Shown: positions 40,194 to 50,950, numbered from the stretch's first letter. The stretch: DNA of 64,000 bases from Holacanthus passer (GCA_025331565.1 JAFREQ010000034.1:1054001-1118000), one strand, 5' to 3'. Numbers and translations are program-made. Notes: generated from the sequence alone by a model not told the origin.

Positions 40194-43100
40194 CAATTCA
40201 ATAAAACTAAATTCCTCTGTAAATTTGTAAAAGAGTAATTTTATTTGTACCTTATTTTCAGTATTGCTGCTATAACTGCTGTTTTCTGGTAGAGATTATT
40301 TCTGGGAGATGAGAAGCCATGCAAAATTTCATGGTACCTCAGAATCATGTCAATAACGACCATACATTCATAAATCAGGTGATTGTTCTTTGTTTTATTC
40401 AGGTGAGCCGCCTACTAGCTAAATGAATTGATTCTGTAGGAGTCAGCATGAGGATGTTGTAGGTTTTTAGTAGAACACCATCTACAACTTGATAGATTTG
40501 ATTAGAATTGGAGTCTAGTGATCTGTACTGACTTACAAAACCAAAATACAGTACTGCCTGTTTAATCAACATGTGGGAAAGATAAGAATCTGACTGTCAC
40601 TTGTTTTATAATGGAAAAAATTATTAGATTTTAGGAATGTGTAAATGCTGAAAACATGCATGTAGAATTTGCGGCAAGTATAGTTAAAAGCAAGCATATG
40701 AGGCCACCACAGTCAAGCTGAATTTACTTCATCTTCCTACTTTTGTAAAACATGTAAAACAAAACAGTCAAATGAAAATGAATGCAACAAGATGGCAGAA
40801 GTACAGTTTCAAGCTGAATCAACAATGACTAATGTTTTGTCACGTGAGCAGTCGGCACAGATGATCAGATTGTCAAAATAGTTCTGTCGCAGCTGAAACA
40901 CAGTTCAAAGCTGAATAGTGACATCATTTTGGCACAAATTGAGCCTCATATTGGTGGATGCAGCCTGTTCGTCTCTGTTCTCCGAGTGCTGTTGGCCTGA
41001 GGATTGTTTGGGGCAGTGTGAGAGCTTGAGATTGAAGGTGAAATCGTGTGTCACATACCAGGACAACCTTGAAACCATACCGTAGAGTTTAGTATGTTCG
41101 TTCTTTGAGGTCCTATGTGACAATGATATTTGGGGGATTAAAAAGACATCGAATTGAGGGAATTAATACTTATCTATACAGTTTGGATAACTAGGATCAA
41201 AACTTCAAACCGTCCTTTCTCAACTTCTCTGCCTTTGTCGGGCAGCGTGAGCAGATGCATTATGGGATTAGACAAGGGCAGCGGAATGAGCCGAGTTTAG
41301 AAATGATAGCACATCGGCTTCGTCGCTTACTCCGAGGACATTTACAAACAAACAGGTTAGCGACTGTAATAGAGTCTGTGGACGGCAGATCGATAGTGTT
41401 TTTGTCCCGCTGAAGGTCAGGCCTAGTCAAACAGAGAGAGCTGCGCTGCGTGACTTCCTAAAGAGAGGACACACAGAAACAGACATGCACTCATCTGCCA
41501 CTTTAAATTGCTCATATCCTATTTGCCAAACGCTGCGTCGTTAATTCTGTGTAATGTCTTTATGTTAAATAGCTCTTTACGGTTTTAGGATTCAGCGTTA
41601 ACCGCCCACACACACACACACAACTGATGATGACTAAAATACCATGAATATCTGGGGAAAATTAGCTTTGAGCATTTGATTGGGAAGCGGAATTGAGTTT
41701 CAATTATTGCCACTAATAGGGTGAGTGTTTTGTTTGGAGATGGTGATAAATGTTTCTCTCGGCTCGGAGACCTCTGCGCTGGAAAGTGCAGAGTTGAGGA
41801 GCTGCAGAGATTCCTTTCACGATTATGCAAATAAGACTCCCCCGAAGTTATCTTACGGCATGCAAGTCATCATAATGGATGGAAATGAATGAGCTAATTA
41901 TTGTGAAACAGTTTATGTATTTGCATATGCGTCTGCGTGGGGAGAGAGAGAGAGGGAGAGAGTCGAGGCTTTATGTTTTGTTTATTTGGAAGAGAAACCT
42001 GTTAAGGTCGCTGAATTGACTTCCGAGAGCGCGTCGCAATATGAGTCTCTATGTCTGAGATGTTATCTTTTTTTCTATGACACCACATTTCAATCATTTT
42101 GTCAAGGTTGAGGAGATAAAGCCTTAATGCATCTAACCGTTTTCCTCTCAAGGGGATTCAAGGAAAAATCCTCGCATTGACGTATGGCACGCAACACACG
42201 GAGAAGAGAAGCACACACACATAATTTACTCATCATTTATCTTACTGTACTCATCTCTATTGTCCACATTGTATCATTATTATATTTAGCCTTCCAGAGC
42301 CACGTTCCTCGGGGAGAGCCACAACATGCTTCGATTTAATTATTTGTGGTGAAGTGGAGAAAAAAGACTGATAAATCAATTACAGTGTTTAACAAATGCC
42401 TTCAGTGGAGAAATGAAATAGCAGGCATGTGCCCTTCAACTTTCCTGCCAGTGATGAGGAGAATTAAACCGTCCACTGTCACATTATGACTCTCTTCAGG
42501 ATTTCTGTCTTCCTAAAGACCTTGCTGGTGGGGGGGCGTAATACACCCTCAAAAAGGAGAATGCGCTCTGTCTCGTTTTTGAAGGCGAACTCAAACCTAA
42601 TTTCCCATAAGGCCTCCATAACGATGCTTTTGTTTCAGTAATTACTGTATTGACATGGAAGCTGCCTTGAATACTCGTCCTTTGTCTAGATTTGCTTCCT
42701 GACCTTTGGAGGCATTTGTCTGAAGAGTCTTTCGCTCTGGCTTTCATCGGGCTCTTTTTGTCTCGGACTATTAGGCTTTGTCTTCTAAAATCTTCTTAGC
42801 GCTCATGAAACACATGGTGCACAGTGGAAAGACCCCATGTATAGTTTTTTTCCAGCATGGACAACCAACAGTGACAAATTTTAAAATGAATCTTTTATAT
42901 GTATTATTTCCTTATTATTCTGTGAATAAAGGCACGGTGAGATGGAGAACTGGCTGCTTCATGAGGAGAAACAATCCAACCACAGAAATCATTGTGCCCT
43001 GAAGATACTGTTTCACTAAGTCAATTATTCCAATAACCAGTCAGTTTCTCACTTTTTCTCTAACTGGGTTGCTCTCAGAAAGGTCCCTAAACGCAACCCT

Positions 43101-46100
43101 AACATACACTGTTGTAATCAAGACCTTGCATGTCCACTGCAACAAACACACAAATGAGTTACGCTTTCTAAATAAATGCAGGAATGTATCCGTCCTTGCT
43201 TTGCTGGGCAGTCTTTTGCACTGACACATAAAATATGTCTGTCTTATCATTTTAATATTACAGGCAAAAGCCAGGCTCAACGCAGCACACTTTGTGTCAA
43301 ACATAATTTGCATCTGCCTCCCAAAATTGTACTTGAGAAACTGCAGACAGAAAAGACCCAGAATGCCGAGCGGAGCGGCGAACAGTCGAGTCTAGATAGA
43401 AGTTCGCTGTCTCTGGCTCTGTTTGCATTACCAATGGGAAGAGGTTATGAATAATACAGTATTTTTCATGATTCTAGATGCAATGTATAGATGAAAAGGC
43501 AAGAGTAAATATTAAATATTCATTAAAAAACATATGTATAGATAACAAAAGACTGGCATATACATTTTAAAAAAGGTTGACATGTATTCTGTTTGTTAGC
43601 GTTTTCTGTTTAAATAATTATAGACTTGACTTTTTCTAGTTTTAAAAAAGAGATTCGCTAACTGTTGCACTGCACATTTTGTGAAGCGCATAAAGCAGTT
43701 GATTAAAACTTACTTCCTAACATCAATGCATCAGTTTTATCTGATCGCAGTGTCAAATGGTAACGTCCTTCAGCTTCTTCTCCAGGGGGACGTCGATGTG
43801 CTCCAGAAAGAAGTTTGAACCTCTCCAGTGTGTTACATTTACCTCAGGTTCTCCCCAAAGTACAGTAAGTCAGAATGCAACTAAAGAGAAAGGAGCCACA
43901 AGGCTGAGAACCAGCTGGCTCCTCTCTATGAGGGAAAGTAGTGGCTCTATTCCAAAGTCCTCCCAGGACTTTCTGAGCTTCTCATTCTGCTATGTTAAGT
44001 AAGGTTAGGCCTCCTGAAAAGAAACCTAATTTGAACCACTTTTATCCACACTCTGAGAGCTTGCGAGCGAAGTCGAAGGTCACGACAAGGATTTACGCCG
44101 AGCCTTTCTCGTGCGTTTAGTTTAATATTCACTGCCGCTGTCAAAACAAAATCTGCATGGCTGCAGACGCTGCATCTAACCGGGAGTAGCAGTCCCTCTT
44201 AACCTCAGCCGTGAATGCAAAACGCAACCTCGTCTACTTGGAGCTGCGGCTCACTTCACAATGAATGGGTTTTTAGAAGAGATGACTGTGGCCTCCGAGC
44301 CGGCGATAGCGGCATCGCACATCAGCTCCATTATCATTCGATTGAATTCAACAGAATAATGAAGGTCATATCGTGAACCCACACGCTACATTTCTAACTG
44401 TGCTGGCATACAGTCTGCACATTAGTGTATTTGGTTATAGGTACAAGAAATTATGGCTGTGATTGAGCAACATGCATGAAGCTCATCCACTAGAAAATAA
44501 AATATAGATTAATATGTGACGGCATTCGGAATAAAATAGAACAGAAATCAGTGTAGGGGGAGACAATGGAGATGGAAAAGGGAAAAGCCAATACAAAGTC
44601 CAAACAATGTCGCCGTAACACTTTCCACTGTTGCCTGTGTGTGTGTTTTCTGCTTCAGCGCTGACCTCTATTCAGCTATATAAATGAAAACGACAAATCA
44701 AAACAGGCGTCTCTCTTCCCTCAATTCCCTCGTGGCAGGCGAGTTCATTCAAATAGCAAGATAGCTAGAGGATACCCAGCACAAGCAGCGCAGTAAACAC
44801 ATCGACAATGGGCAGGATATACAAGAGAAGCCATTATTCAACCACCATTCACTGTTGTGTTTTTGAAAGAAAAGTGTTCATATCTGTTATCCAGACAGTA
44901 TGGAATGATACGAGAACCCTTTTGAGCACTGGTTATGTGATGTTACCTTTGTAACATGTCTGAAGGGAAACTTTAAATATAGTTTGAAGGATTTCGACCG
45001 AAAAGAACCACTGACCCTTTAATGACCTTCGACCCATTTTCAAAAGCATGAATATTGACATTATGCCTCATTAGGCTACTAAGATTATTCATAATAAGAG
45101 AGAGAGGTCCGGTAGGACAGAGCTTACCTTGTCTCACTCGTAAATAACGACTCCCAGTGATGCTGTGTTTAGTCTCAATAGTATTAAACACTGTTGCCTT
45201 TTGAATACAGACCAAGCTTTTTTAAATTCTATTTGAAATATTACGTTATTAATTTATAAACATCAGGTCCAAACATTATATTTCTCAATATTTAATTAAC
45301 ACACACATAATGCATATTGGTGGTTAATACAATAAGATAAGCGAAGATTTATTGATTGAATTTACTCGACACATTTCCTCGAATTTACTTGTTTGTTTGC
45401 AAAAAAAAAAACGTCAAGGGGACCTTTAAGTTTTTAACTTAAGGAACAAATAGTTTAGTTGCTGTAATAAATATTTTTGCATCAGCAATGGATCCAAAGA
45501 CTACATGTAATGTGAAATGTGACACAGTGACAAGCTCAGAGAGAATTACCACCCGGCTCTACAGAGCTTTAAAGCATTTCTCACTTCATTGTTTTGGTTT
45601 CAAAGTTTTAGCCCGAAAACAAATAATCTGTTTTGTATTCATTAATACTTTACTAACAAATCTAGTTTTATTCTTTCACACTATATGCAAAGGTGGAATA
45701 CTAATTTAGTTGTCATCAATAAACCATTTACATGTTGTACACTGATACTAGCAAAGTATTAACAATTCAGTCATTAATTATGAATTAACTGCAACATGAT
45801 ATAATGAAGTATTAAGCGAGCGGCTCCTCGTTTAGTGGTGATTGTTATTCAGCATAGTGATTGATTCCTGTGTTGTGTGCAGGTGTGGCTCTGTGCCTTC
45901 CTGAAGAGGAGGGAGACGGCAGGGCGAAGGGCCACTAACATAATGAGCTCAGAAAGAAAATATAGCGTCACGTAGAGTCTTGTTGACAAGCTGGATTCGA
46001 TTGTTGTTTCGATGAGGTTTTCAGTTCAGACGGCTCACGTTATGAAAAGAAATAGTGAGTTTTGTTTTGCAGACAAAGTGTGTGACATTTATTGTCTTCG

Positions 46101-47845
46101 ACTGGTTCGCGCTACTGTGGTATTCAAGAGCAACTGTTATTTAAGCAGAATGGTTTACACAACACCACACAGAGGATCTGTATGTGCCTATTGTGGGTTG
46201 TAAAAATGCACTATAACCTTAAATACATGCTAACTGGGTCATGCTGATGGGGGTTGTTGTCTGGAGAAAATAAGCATAAAAACCTTGATGCAACAAAGCA
46301 GCATGGACACATGAAGAACCAGCTTTTTAATGGCCTATACAGGCATTCGGATTTTTACCTTTTGGTACAAGCAGTTGATGATTTCTCTGTATATGTTTGG
46401 TTTTCCTGACTCTTGAAAGACGTGGTTTAATATAATCTCTGTTGCCCTTTTTTCCATTGTAATGAGAAATTGTGATAAATCTGCTTTTCTCGTGTGTCAT
46501 TTATCGTTCAGTGTGAGCGGCTGATACGACCGTCACCTCCGGTCCTTGACATTTTCGCACTAATTGCTATTTTTCAGTCTTGCCATGCATGATGAGCTCT
46601 CCTGGGTTACAGAGTCGCTCTGTCAATGGACCCATCCTCCAATAGCAGTTGTGGTCGGAGGCATGATGTTTTCAGGTTGTCCATCCGTCCCATTCTCGTG
46701 AACGTGATATCTCAGGAACCCCTTCGGGAAAATTTCTTTCAATTTGGCGCAAATGCCCACTTGGACTCAAGGACAAACTGATGAGATTTTGGTGGACAAA
46801 ATTTCACATAAATGTCTAAAAGGATAAAATGATGAAGTGATGATTTTATGTCCAAAAGGTCAAAGGTTAACTTCACTGTGACATCATGATGTTATAATAA
46901 TAATAATGCATAATGCAAAAACACTTTTCTGGCCATTATGCAACACCATAAGGGAAGATTGTGACCATATTTCACATTTGGTCGGATACTGAATTGGTGA
47001 ACCTTGAAATTGTTGTGATTGTATAGATCTCCTGTGTTGCCGGGTTGAAGATGTGTGTGAAGCATCCACGTTGTAGAATTTGTTGCTTCTTTACAGTAAA
47101 GTCTACATTTAGAGCATTGTCTACTGTCATGGCTACAACTTTGTCTCCTATCAGAATCAGCTTCATTGGTCAAGCATGTGAACACACACAAGGAATAAGA
47201 CTCTGTTTTTGTCTCTCTCAATGAAATTACAGATTAATAGACATACAGCAGTTGTCCACCACAAGCTTATTGGATTTGCTGATATTGAGCTTCAGGTGAT
47301 TGTCGTTGCACCATGTGATGAAGCTCTCTATCTCTGTACTCCTCTGTAAAAATAGTCTCTAAGTGAAGACAGCGTGTTTCTCACTGGAAATTATTAGTCA
47401 TAACTTCCATTTCACCAAAAAATCTATAATACCTTTTATTAAATTCCTTCAAAGTCTTCACTACATATATTATAGGAGTCTGTAGAGACATGGAAGGAAA
47501 CTTGACTGGTGGCTGGCGCACAGTCTAATTCTACAGTTTAATTCTTTTATTTTTTTGTCACACCACCAGAGAAATACTAGACAGCCTCTGTAATTATGAT
47601 TCATTTGGAAATGGGTCACTCTTTCTCTTGAGGTCCTTCCAAACTGTATCTGACTGCCTTCTTCTTTTCCATTTTCTCCTTTCCAGACCACCAAGGCGGT
47701 GAATAAAGGTGACTTCCCGCTGGCCAACATCGCCTCCCGACGGGCTCTGTTCCTCGCTGCCCTCTCCATCACTATAGGCACTGGTGTGTATGTGGGGGTG
47801 GTGGTAGCTCTCATTGCCTACCTTTCTAAACCAGGACACATATAG
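19882..47845 (+). CDS. syndig1l: SYNDIG1L (capucin), joined coding sequence of three exons, 269 aa
   Basis: The coding sequence is the join of 19882-20394, 38582-38719 and 47687-47845 (171 + 46 + 52 codons plus TAG). Seen: both introns are GT-AG and phase 0. The protein opens with MENLSELQNPLL, and SELQNPLL is the hallmark N-terminus of SYNDIG1L rather than SYNDIG1. A QQLLD...AVEAFYRPN block lies at 76-95, CCETTFTE at 115-122, an acidic cluster SSDSESEDNF at 175-184, a first hydrophobic segment at about 193-214 (LGLAIFSMLCCFWPLGIAAF) and a second at about 237-263. Known: the C-terminal half is a CD225/dispanin module. The paralogue SYNDIG1 binds AMPA receptors and promotes excitatory synapse maturation. 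SYNDIG1L is brain-enriched (striatum) and has been placed at the Golgi; its biochemical role is poorly defined. The paired cysteines 202-203 match the pair reported as palmitoylated in SYNDIG1. Inferred: this is the teleost orthologue. It is longer than the roughly 238-aa mammalian form because of a Gly/Asn-rich stretch at 41-72. Confidence 0.93.
20004..20045 (+). repeat. Coding GGA-rich microsatellite (polyglycine)
   Basis: Mostly GGA codons interrupted by GGT and one GAG, encoding Gly6-Glu-Gly6 (residues 42-54). Such tracts vary in length between alleles and species, and GGA repeats can form G-quadruplex-type structures in RNA. Confidence 0.9.
21190..21405. repeat. Possible fish interspersed repeat
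   Basis: The segment has the look of a dispersed teleost sequence (GATTGGATCTCAATGCATCC, then CATTCACACCTGGACACAGAG, ending GGTGTAAACAGAGCCTTA). Recognition is by familiarity with such 'hydrophilic, coding-free' segments. No second copy was found in the window. Confidence 0.35.
22645..23200. repeat. Possible fish interspersed repeat
   Basis: It starts AAAGGTGCCCTGTGGAGTTT, a phrase I associate with a dispersed teleost repeat, and continues through TTACCGCCACCAACTG to a region ending near GATGGTTAAATCATC. Boundaries and class are uncertain. Confidence 0.4.
25838..26020 (+). mobile_element. tRNA-derived SINE remnant
   Basis: TAGCTCAGTTTGTAAGCGG (25844-25862) resembles an RNA polymerase III A box of a tRNA head. 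A weak B-box-like GGGTCCATGAT follows about 40 bases later. The body contains GCTGAGGGGCCCCTAAGCAA and GCACTGACTCTCAGC, which I recognise from fish SINE bodies. It is degenerate and not a functional tRNA. Confidence 0.55.
26238..27167. mobile_element. hAT-like non-autonomous DNA transposon, interrupted
   Basis: TAGGGCTGGG at 26238-26247 and its exact complement CCCAGCCCTA at 27158-27167 form the ends. The sub-terminal sequence (gaga-tagggacc...aaaatca) resembles a very common teleost family of this type. The 8 bases outside (atagtttt left, gtcatttt right) agree at 5 of 8 positions, compatible with a decayed hAT target duplication. There is no transposase. A piggyBac-like element is inserted at 26283-26732. 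Confidence 0.7.
26283..26732. mobile_element. piggyBac-like MITE nested in the hAT-like element
   Basis: The ends are CCCATAAGAACCCA (26283-26296) and its perfect complement TGGGTTCTTATGGG (26719-26732). They are flanked by TTAA at 26279-26282 and TTAT at 26733-26736. TTAA target duplication and CCC-starting termini are the piggyBac signature. The 450-base interior is very AT-rich (26515-26640) and codes for nothing. Confidence 0.75.
28075..28215 (+). mobile_element. tRNA-derived SINE remnant
   Basis: A-box-like TGGCTCAAAAGGAGAG starts at 28085. B-box-like GGTTTGATCCC lies at 28129-28139, then TGCTCCTCCAGTCTGCATGT and GTCCTTGGGCAAGGTACTGAA. This order is that of a widespread fish tRNA-like repeat. 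The 3' body diverges after about 28215. Confidence 0.65.
28320..28870 (+). mobile_element. 3' end of a LINE (non-LTR retrotransposon)
   Basis: On + the sequence reads as the decayed C-terminal part of a LINE ORF2. Seen in order, with stops between: TSKSEAVVLF, VKQFEHLEVLF, a HRKKPLEVVHASELEGHPG block and LGLSQEELENIARDRG, ending LCSLLPQ and then a stop at about 28830. It is followed by GATAAGTGGCAGAAAATGAA, the usual tail of this fish LINE. The upstream reverse transcriptase and endonuclease are absent, as in typical 5'-truncated insertions. Confidence 0.8.
28991..29567 (+). mobile_element. Non-autonomous DNA element with a THAP-domain remnant
   Basis: The ends share GACATATTATG (28999-29009) and its complement CATAATATGTC (29550-29560) inside an 18-base imperfect inverted repeat (CAAAGAGG.. 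versus TAAAGGTG..). Inside, 29252-29431 reads on + as NCFVVDCKSQHKSLHLF followed, after one stop, by VCALTPPDHFVNEG. The C-x4-C start and the PDHFVNEG end match THAP zinc fingers, the DNA-binding domain of P-element-type transposases. The final C-x2-H spacing is damaged. No transposase core remains. Confidence 0.6.
32880..33000 (-). mobile_element. Possible tRNA-like SINE remnant
   Basis: GTTGGAAGTGACATGCAAGAA, GGCCTCAAACCGGAC and GGGGCCTTAAACCCCTCAAG occur in the order seen in a common fish tRNA-related repeat in reverse orientation. It is strongly diverged, and the call is from familiarity only. Confidence 0.4.
35383..35420. repeat. (CA)n microsatellite
   Basis: Nineteen CA-type units with one interruption (CATACA). 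Confidence 0.97.
35592..35921 (+). other. GC/CpG-richer open block in intron 2, nature unknown
   Basis: The block is open for 109 codons on +, and for 107 codons on the opposite strand (35642-35965). It is clearly richer in GC and CpG than the surrounding intron. The + translation includes a serine/arginine-rich stretch (RSLARSTDFLRSFNFSL) followed by LRRQPKPTKQPGSLDDV, which looks protein-like but matches no family I know. An acceptor-like TCTGTTTACAG precedes base 35641, but no convincing donor follows. It could be an orphan exon, a retrocopy fragment or a regulatory element. Confidence 0.25.
37608..37625. repeat. Poly(T) tract
   Basis: A T-run of about 18 bases in intron 2. Confidence 0.9.
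38168..38439. repeat. Imperfect inverted repeat pair just upstream of exon 3
   Basis: The segment 38168-38268 and the reverse complement of 38339-38439 align along about 100 bases at roughly 70% identity by eye (shared blocks: TGCCT.TT, GAGTTA.ATGAGAA, CAGACAGCAGC). The second arm and loop (GGTGGATTTTATTACCTTTGGACAGAGC) also match a copy at 55410-55585, identifying a dispersed fish repeat present here as a head-to-head pair. The structure ends 142 bases before the exon 3 acceptor. Confidence 0.75.
38582..38719 (+). CDS. syndig1l: syndig1l exon 3: acidic linker and first membrane segment (residues 172-217)
   Basis: The acceptor is CTGTCCTCTGCCGCAG with AG at 38580-38581. The donor is CAGGGG|GTGAGG, with GT at 38720-38721. 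The 138-base exon is an exact multiple of three and phase 0 on both sides, so skipping it would keep the frame but delete 46 residues. It encodes the serine/acidic cluster (possible casein-kinase-2-type sites), PPRDHLGL and the hydrophobic segment with the CC pair followed by FWPLGIAAFY. This is the most conserved part of the SYNDIG1/SYNDIG1L family and the first half of the CD225-like domain. Its donor is followed within seven bases by a (CA)17 tract, and an imperfect inverted repeat ends about 140 bases before its acceptor. Confidence 0.95.
38726..38759. repeat. (AC)17 microsatellite abutting the exon 3 donor
   Basis: A perfect AC repeat begins at intron position +7 of intron 3. CA-rich intronic RNA is a known binding site for hnRNP L, which influences use of nearby 5' splice sites. 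Confidence 0.97.
40155..40193. repeat. (AAT)13 trinucleotide microsatellite
   Basis: Thirteen perfect AAT units in intron 3. Confidence 0.97.
46650..47100. repeat. Fish interspersed repeat
   Basis: It contains GGCATGATGTTTTCAGGTTG, CCATTCTCGTGAACGTGATA, ATCTCAGGAACCCCTTCGGG and CAAAAGGTCAAAGGTTAACT in the order found in a very common teleost dispersed repeat. It is mildly diverged, and a short AAT microsatellite sits inside it. Its class is uncertain to me. Confidence 0.65.
47145..47350. repeat. Possible retroelement fragment
   Basis: TATCAGAATCAGCTTCATTG, GTCAAGCATGTGAACACACA and AAGGAATAAGACTCTG resemble a dispersed fish repeat head. GATGAAGCTCTCTATCTCTG follows. It lies 340 bases before the exon 4 acceptor. 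Boundaries are uncertain. Confidence 0.45.
47687..47845 (+). CDS. syndig1l: syndig1l exon 4: second membrane segment and C-terminus (residues 218-269)
   Basis: The acceptor is CTTTTCCATTTTCTCCTTTCCAG with AG at 47685-47686, a long pyrimidine tract. The exon reads TTKAVNKGDF, SRRALFLAALSI and then a Gly/Val-rich hydrophobic stretch (TIGTGVYVGVVVALIAYL), ending SKPGHI and TAG at 47843-47845. Joined to exon 3 it gives FSQG-TTKAVNKGDF, which matches the family's FSQGTSKA.SKGDF pattern. That fixes the exon 3 donor after GGG. The segment completes the CD225-type domain. In SYNDIG1 the last hydrophobic stretch is the true transmembrane helix with a short extracellular tail; I infer the same topology here. 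Confidence 0.95.
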   Translation, partial: TTKAVNKGDFPLANIASRRALFLAALSITIGTGVYVGVVVALIAYLSKPGHI

Positions 47846-48529
47846 CAGCTGCACCTCTTGGGAACGGCGTCGCTCCCGCAGACTTCGAAGAAAGTTTTTC
47901 GGGGATGTACAGTTTTTCCCTCCACCTTTCTTTCCAGCTTTCTCTCCCTGCAGGCCCTCTGTCAGCCAAGATTAGCCACAGTGACTGAAGAGAGGTCAAG
48001 CTGGAGGGTGAGAAGACAGGGAATTGGGGATACACAAAGTTTTTTTGTTGAGACTGGGTGAGGGTTTGAGTAATGGAAGTATTCCATGTTGGAGTCCAGT
48101 GTGCATCCCATTGACTTAAAACCCCTGTTGGATTTTCAACTTCCAAGACCCCGACAGAAACACTGAGGAGAAAAGACTGAGATAATAACTCCTGGAACTT
48201 AAGCAATTATTAAAGAGCAGAGGTTGAGGAGGGTTATAAATTAACACAAAAACACTCTTAAACCAAGTCCATGTTGTTGTCATTTGAGCTGCATTTAAAA
48301 TTGTAGCCTCTCTGTGGAGTGCTGTCTCCTGTCATCGCAGTTTGCCACCCAGGACTGTCTTTAATAGACCGTGAGCTTCCCTCATCAACACAAAAAGACT
48401 GCATTCGTCTCTGGGCTGACTGCCCCACAGTAGATGTCCACACTCACTGTTTTTTAAATCATGACAAAGGACGGAGAAACATTAGAGAAAAAAAACACAA
48501 AACTACTGATAATAATTCAATCAATGAAG

Positions 48530-48535
48530 AATAAA
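48530..48535 (+). terminator. Candidate proximal poly(A) signal AATAAA
   Basis: A canonical AATAAA lies 685 bases after the syndig1l stop codon. It is followed by an A-rich run rather than an obvious GU-rich element, which weakens it. Confidence 0.35.
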
Positions 48536-50453
48536 GCTCTGAGAGAAAAAAAAAAAAAAGATCAAACATGATCAGAGGCCATTTCCGTCTCATTGAACAA
48601 TATGCACCGGCATGAATTGCAAGAATCTGAATGGAGCCTCAGGCCTGTGTTTTACCTCTGAGAAGGTGTCCATCCATCAAAGACATGCCCCTGAAATCTG
48701 ACAAAACCTGTTCACGCCAGATATGGTTTGCCTACGTACATGCAAATGTGCTTTGTTTTCATGTTTGTCTTTTTTTTGTGTGTTCCCCACTGTCTCAAGG
48801 CACCTTGATTAATCTCGCTTTAAGGAATGTTCATTTTACAGCCTTTGAAGTAAAGCACAGAAGCGAGGTGGCCAGATGGTCAGGAATTCAGGGGAAAGCG
48901 GTGTGCGGCGTCTCCCAAAAAAACGCTGCATCTGGCAACACAATGCGAAACGAAACATCAGCCGTTCACAATGGGCGAGGAAGTTATAAATCAGGTAGAT
49001 AATGTCATTAAAAGACAGGCCTTACGTAGCCTCTGGGGCAACAAAGTGTTGCGGCGTGACAGCTTTGGATTTAGCTGTGATCCAACTCCTTGCATGACTC
49101 TAGCTATGCCTGCAGTATAGACTGCTCCGCATGATTGATTGGATTTAGAACTTGTTTTTGTCAGATCATAAAAAAAAGCTTAAATTAAAATCGATCAGGC
49201 TGTGAAGGGGCTCAGTTTTTTTTGCAATACTTTAACCCACAATCCCCAACTCAGCCATTAAAACGGAGGACATTTTACAGTCATGAAGCATTGAGATATT
49301 TCAATTTGTACCTTCACGAATTCAAGAATTCTCACTCAAGTTGAAAAACAGACAAATTCTCTTTGTATGAAGGGCTCATTAATTTAGTTTCCGTTTTTTA
49401 TATCGCAGACAGGTAGATGCTAGTTCAAGCACTGAAGCCTCAAGAGGTGACATTATACATTTAGTTTTCCCCGCACAGGTCCTGCATTAGTCATACCTGA
49501 CATTTATGGTGCACAATTAGCTCTCCGTAATGGCTTTTTCTGAAGGAATGTGTACTCTCTGGAGCATAGCCTCAAAATAGCACAACCACATTAATTTCAC
49601 TAATAAGCCACTTTTGCCGTCGCCGGTTGCTGTCAAACCCTCCAAGTAAACAATCCATTTACACATCCTCAGCTCTGTGAACATTTTAAAATAAACATGT
49701 AAGTCGGTTCTGTTGCGCTAATGAAGAGTGAGCGCTGCCCATATTCTCCTGTGTGCTCTGCTTAAATAAAACTGCAGCTGAGACATCCAGGATTTTCTTT
49801 GAGTTTTATTTATATACTGCCTTTATGAGTGCACATCCAGTTGTATTTTGATTAGCTGATTGATTTCTAGGCATTTATTTGAAGCCCTCGCCTCATTGAG
49901 TTTCTAGTCATCTGAATAGCTGGTCATTACACTGTATATGTTTGGCCTTATAACCTCTGACCCCTTCTTAACACGTGGTAACTCATGAGCTACTGATTCC
50001 ACGTCAGCGTACGCACACATCATGACCATCACTGTAACTATACTGAAAGACTCTGTACGTTTGCTTTCATCTCCCGGGGGGGACGTTTCATTGCTGATAA
50101 TGATGAACATGCTTTGTGTTATGTAGCGTGTCATTCAAATGATGTGTTTTTATCTGGCTTCTTTGGCAACCTGGTATTGTGCAATGTGTTACAACAGTAC
50201 GTGGGTTTCAATGCTGTTGATATTTTCTTCTCATCGTGATGAGCTGATGTACACATCCAAGCAACAAAGACGTATGCTGAATGCACTCCTCGACGCCAGG
50301 GTGACAGCGCCCTCTTTGTGTCACGCTCTTAAGCCGAATTAAAGAAGATGACCTTTTTTTTATTACATTTATGTTTTGGATTTTTTTTTTTCCTATCTTG
50401 TGTGAAGGCAACATGTACATAGTGCAAATATAGAATGTTCAAATGTAATGACA

Positions 50454-50459
50454 AATAAA
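50454..50459 (+). terminator. Candidate distal poly(A) signal AATAAA
   Basis: A canonical AATAAA lies in an AU-rich context. A T/GT-rich stretch (TTGTTTTTCTCTGTGG) lies about 40-60 bases downstream. It would define a 2.6-kb 3' UTR, a normal length for a brain-expressed gene. Confidence 0.4.
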
Positions 50460-50950
50460 TCAGAAAGGAAGGACGGCCTTTCTCAAAAGCAAGAAATTGT
50501 TTTTCTCTGTGGTTTTATATAACGCGAAGCTCTCGTCGGATTCATATCCGAAAAAAACCCCTCCACAATCTGAGAGAACTGGCTGAGTAATTGAGATGCT
50601 TGAGTTGTCCTTAAAGCAAAAGCAAACACAGACTGAGTCATGAAGTGTAGGTGGTTTTGCCAGAAAGAGACGGAGGAGCAGCTCTGAAATTTGTAGCTGC
50701 GGTGTTCTGATAGGAAAGAACACCTCTCTTTGTGCTGTCACCGTCATGGTTATTGAACATAAATGCAGAGCTGCACTCAGCTCAACGTTTCACACACGGA
50801 ACAATAAAGCTACAGGACAAACTGACATTTCACGCCTTTTGCTGTGTATTATTCTGTCACACTCATGCAGCCAAACAGAGCAGCGATCACATTCAGTGGG
50901 CTGGGATTGTCAGCCGGGCAGTGGGTATGTCTGCGGCTTATTGTCTACAA

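Larger units (their letters stand above)
38720..47686 (+). other. syndig1l intron 3 (9.0 kb)
   Basis: The donor is GTGAGG and the acceptor ends TTTCCAG. It contains microsatellites and one or two recognisable dispersed repeats near its 3' end (46.65-47.4 kb). The remainder, including a slightly GC-richer piece at 43755-44000 and 44040-44280, shows no recognisable exon. Confidence 0.85.
47846..50480 (+). other. syndig1l: syndig1l 3' UTR, end uncertain
   Basis: No coding signal follows the stop codon at 47845. Candidate poly(A) signals are ATTAAA 48209-48214, AATAAA 48530-48535 and AATAAA 50454-50459. The one at 48530 is followed by a genomic A-run (about 48548-48559) that could mislead oligo-dT-primed cDNA. 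The one at 50454 is followed about 40-60 bases later by a U/GU-rich stretch, as expected for a cleavage site. A UTR of about 0.7 or 2.6 kb is therefore possible. Short open frames inside it, such as the one at 48631-49002, show no recognisable protein features. Confidence 0.45.

Noticed and set aside
47826..48206. 126-codon minus-strand open frame opposite the syndig1l 3' UTR
   Set aside because: Antisense to a confirmed terminal exon, with no domain and no independent promoter or splice signals.
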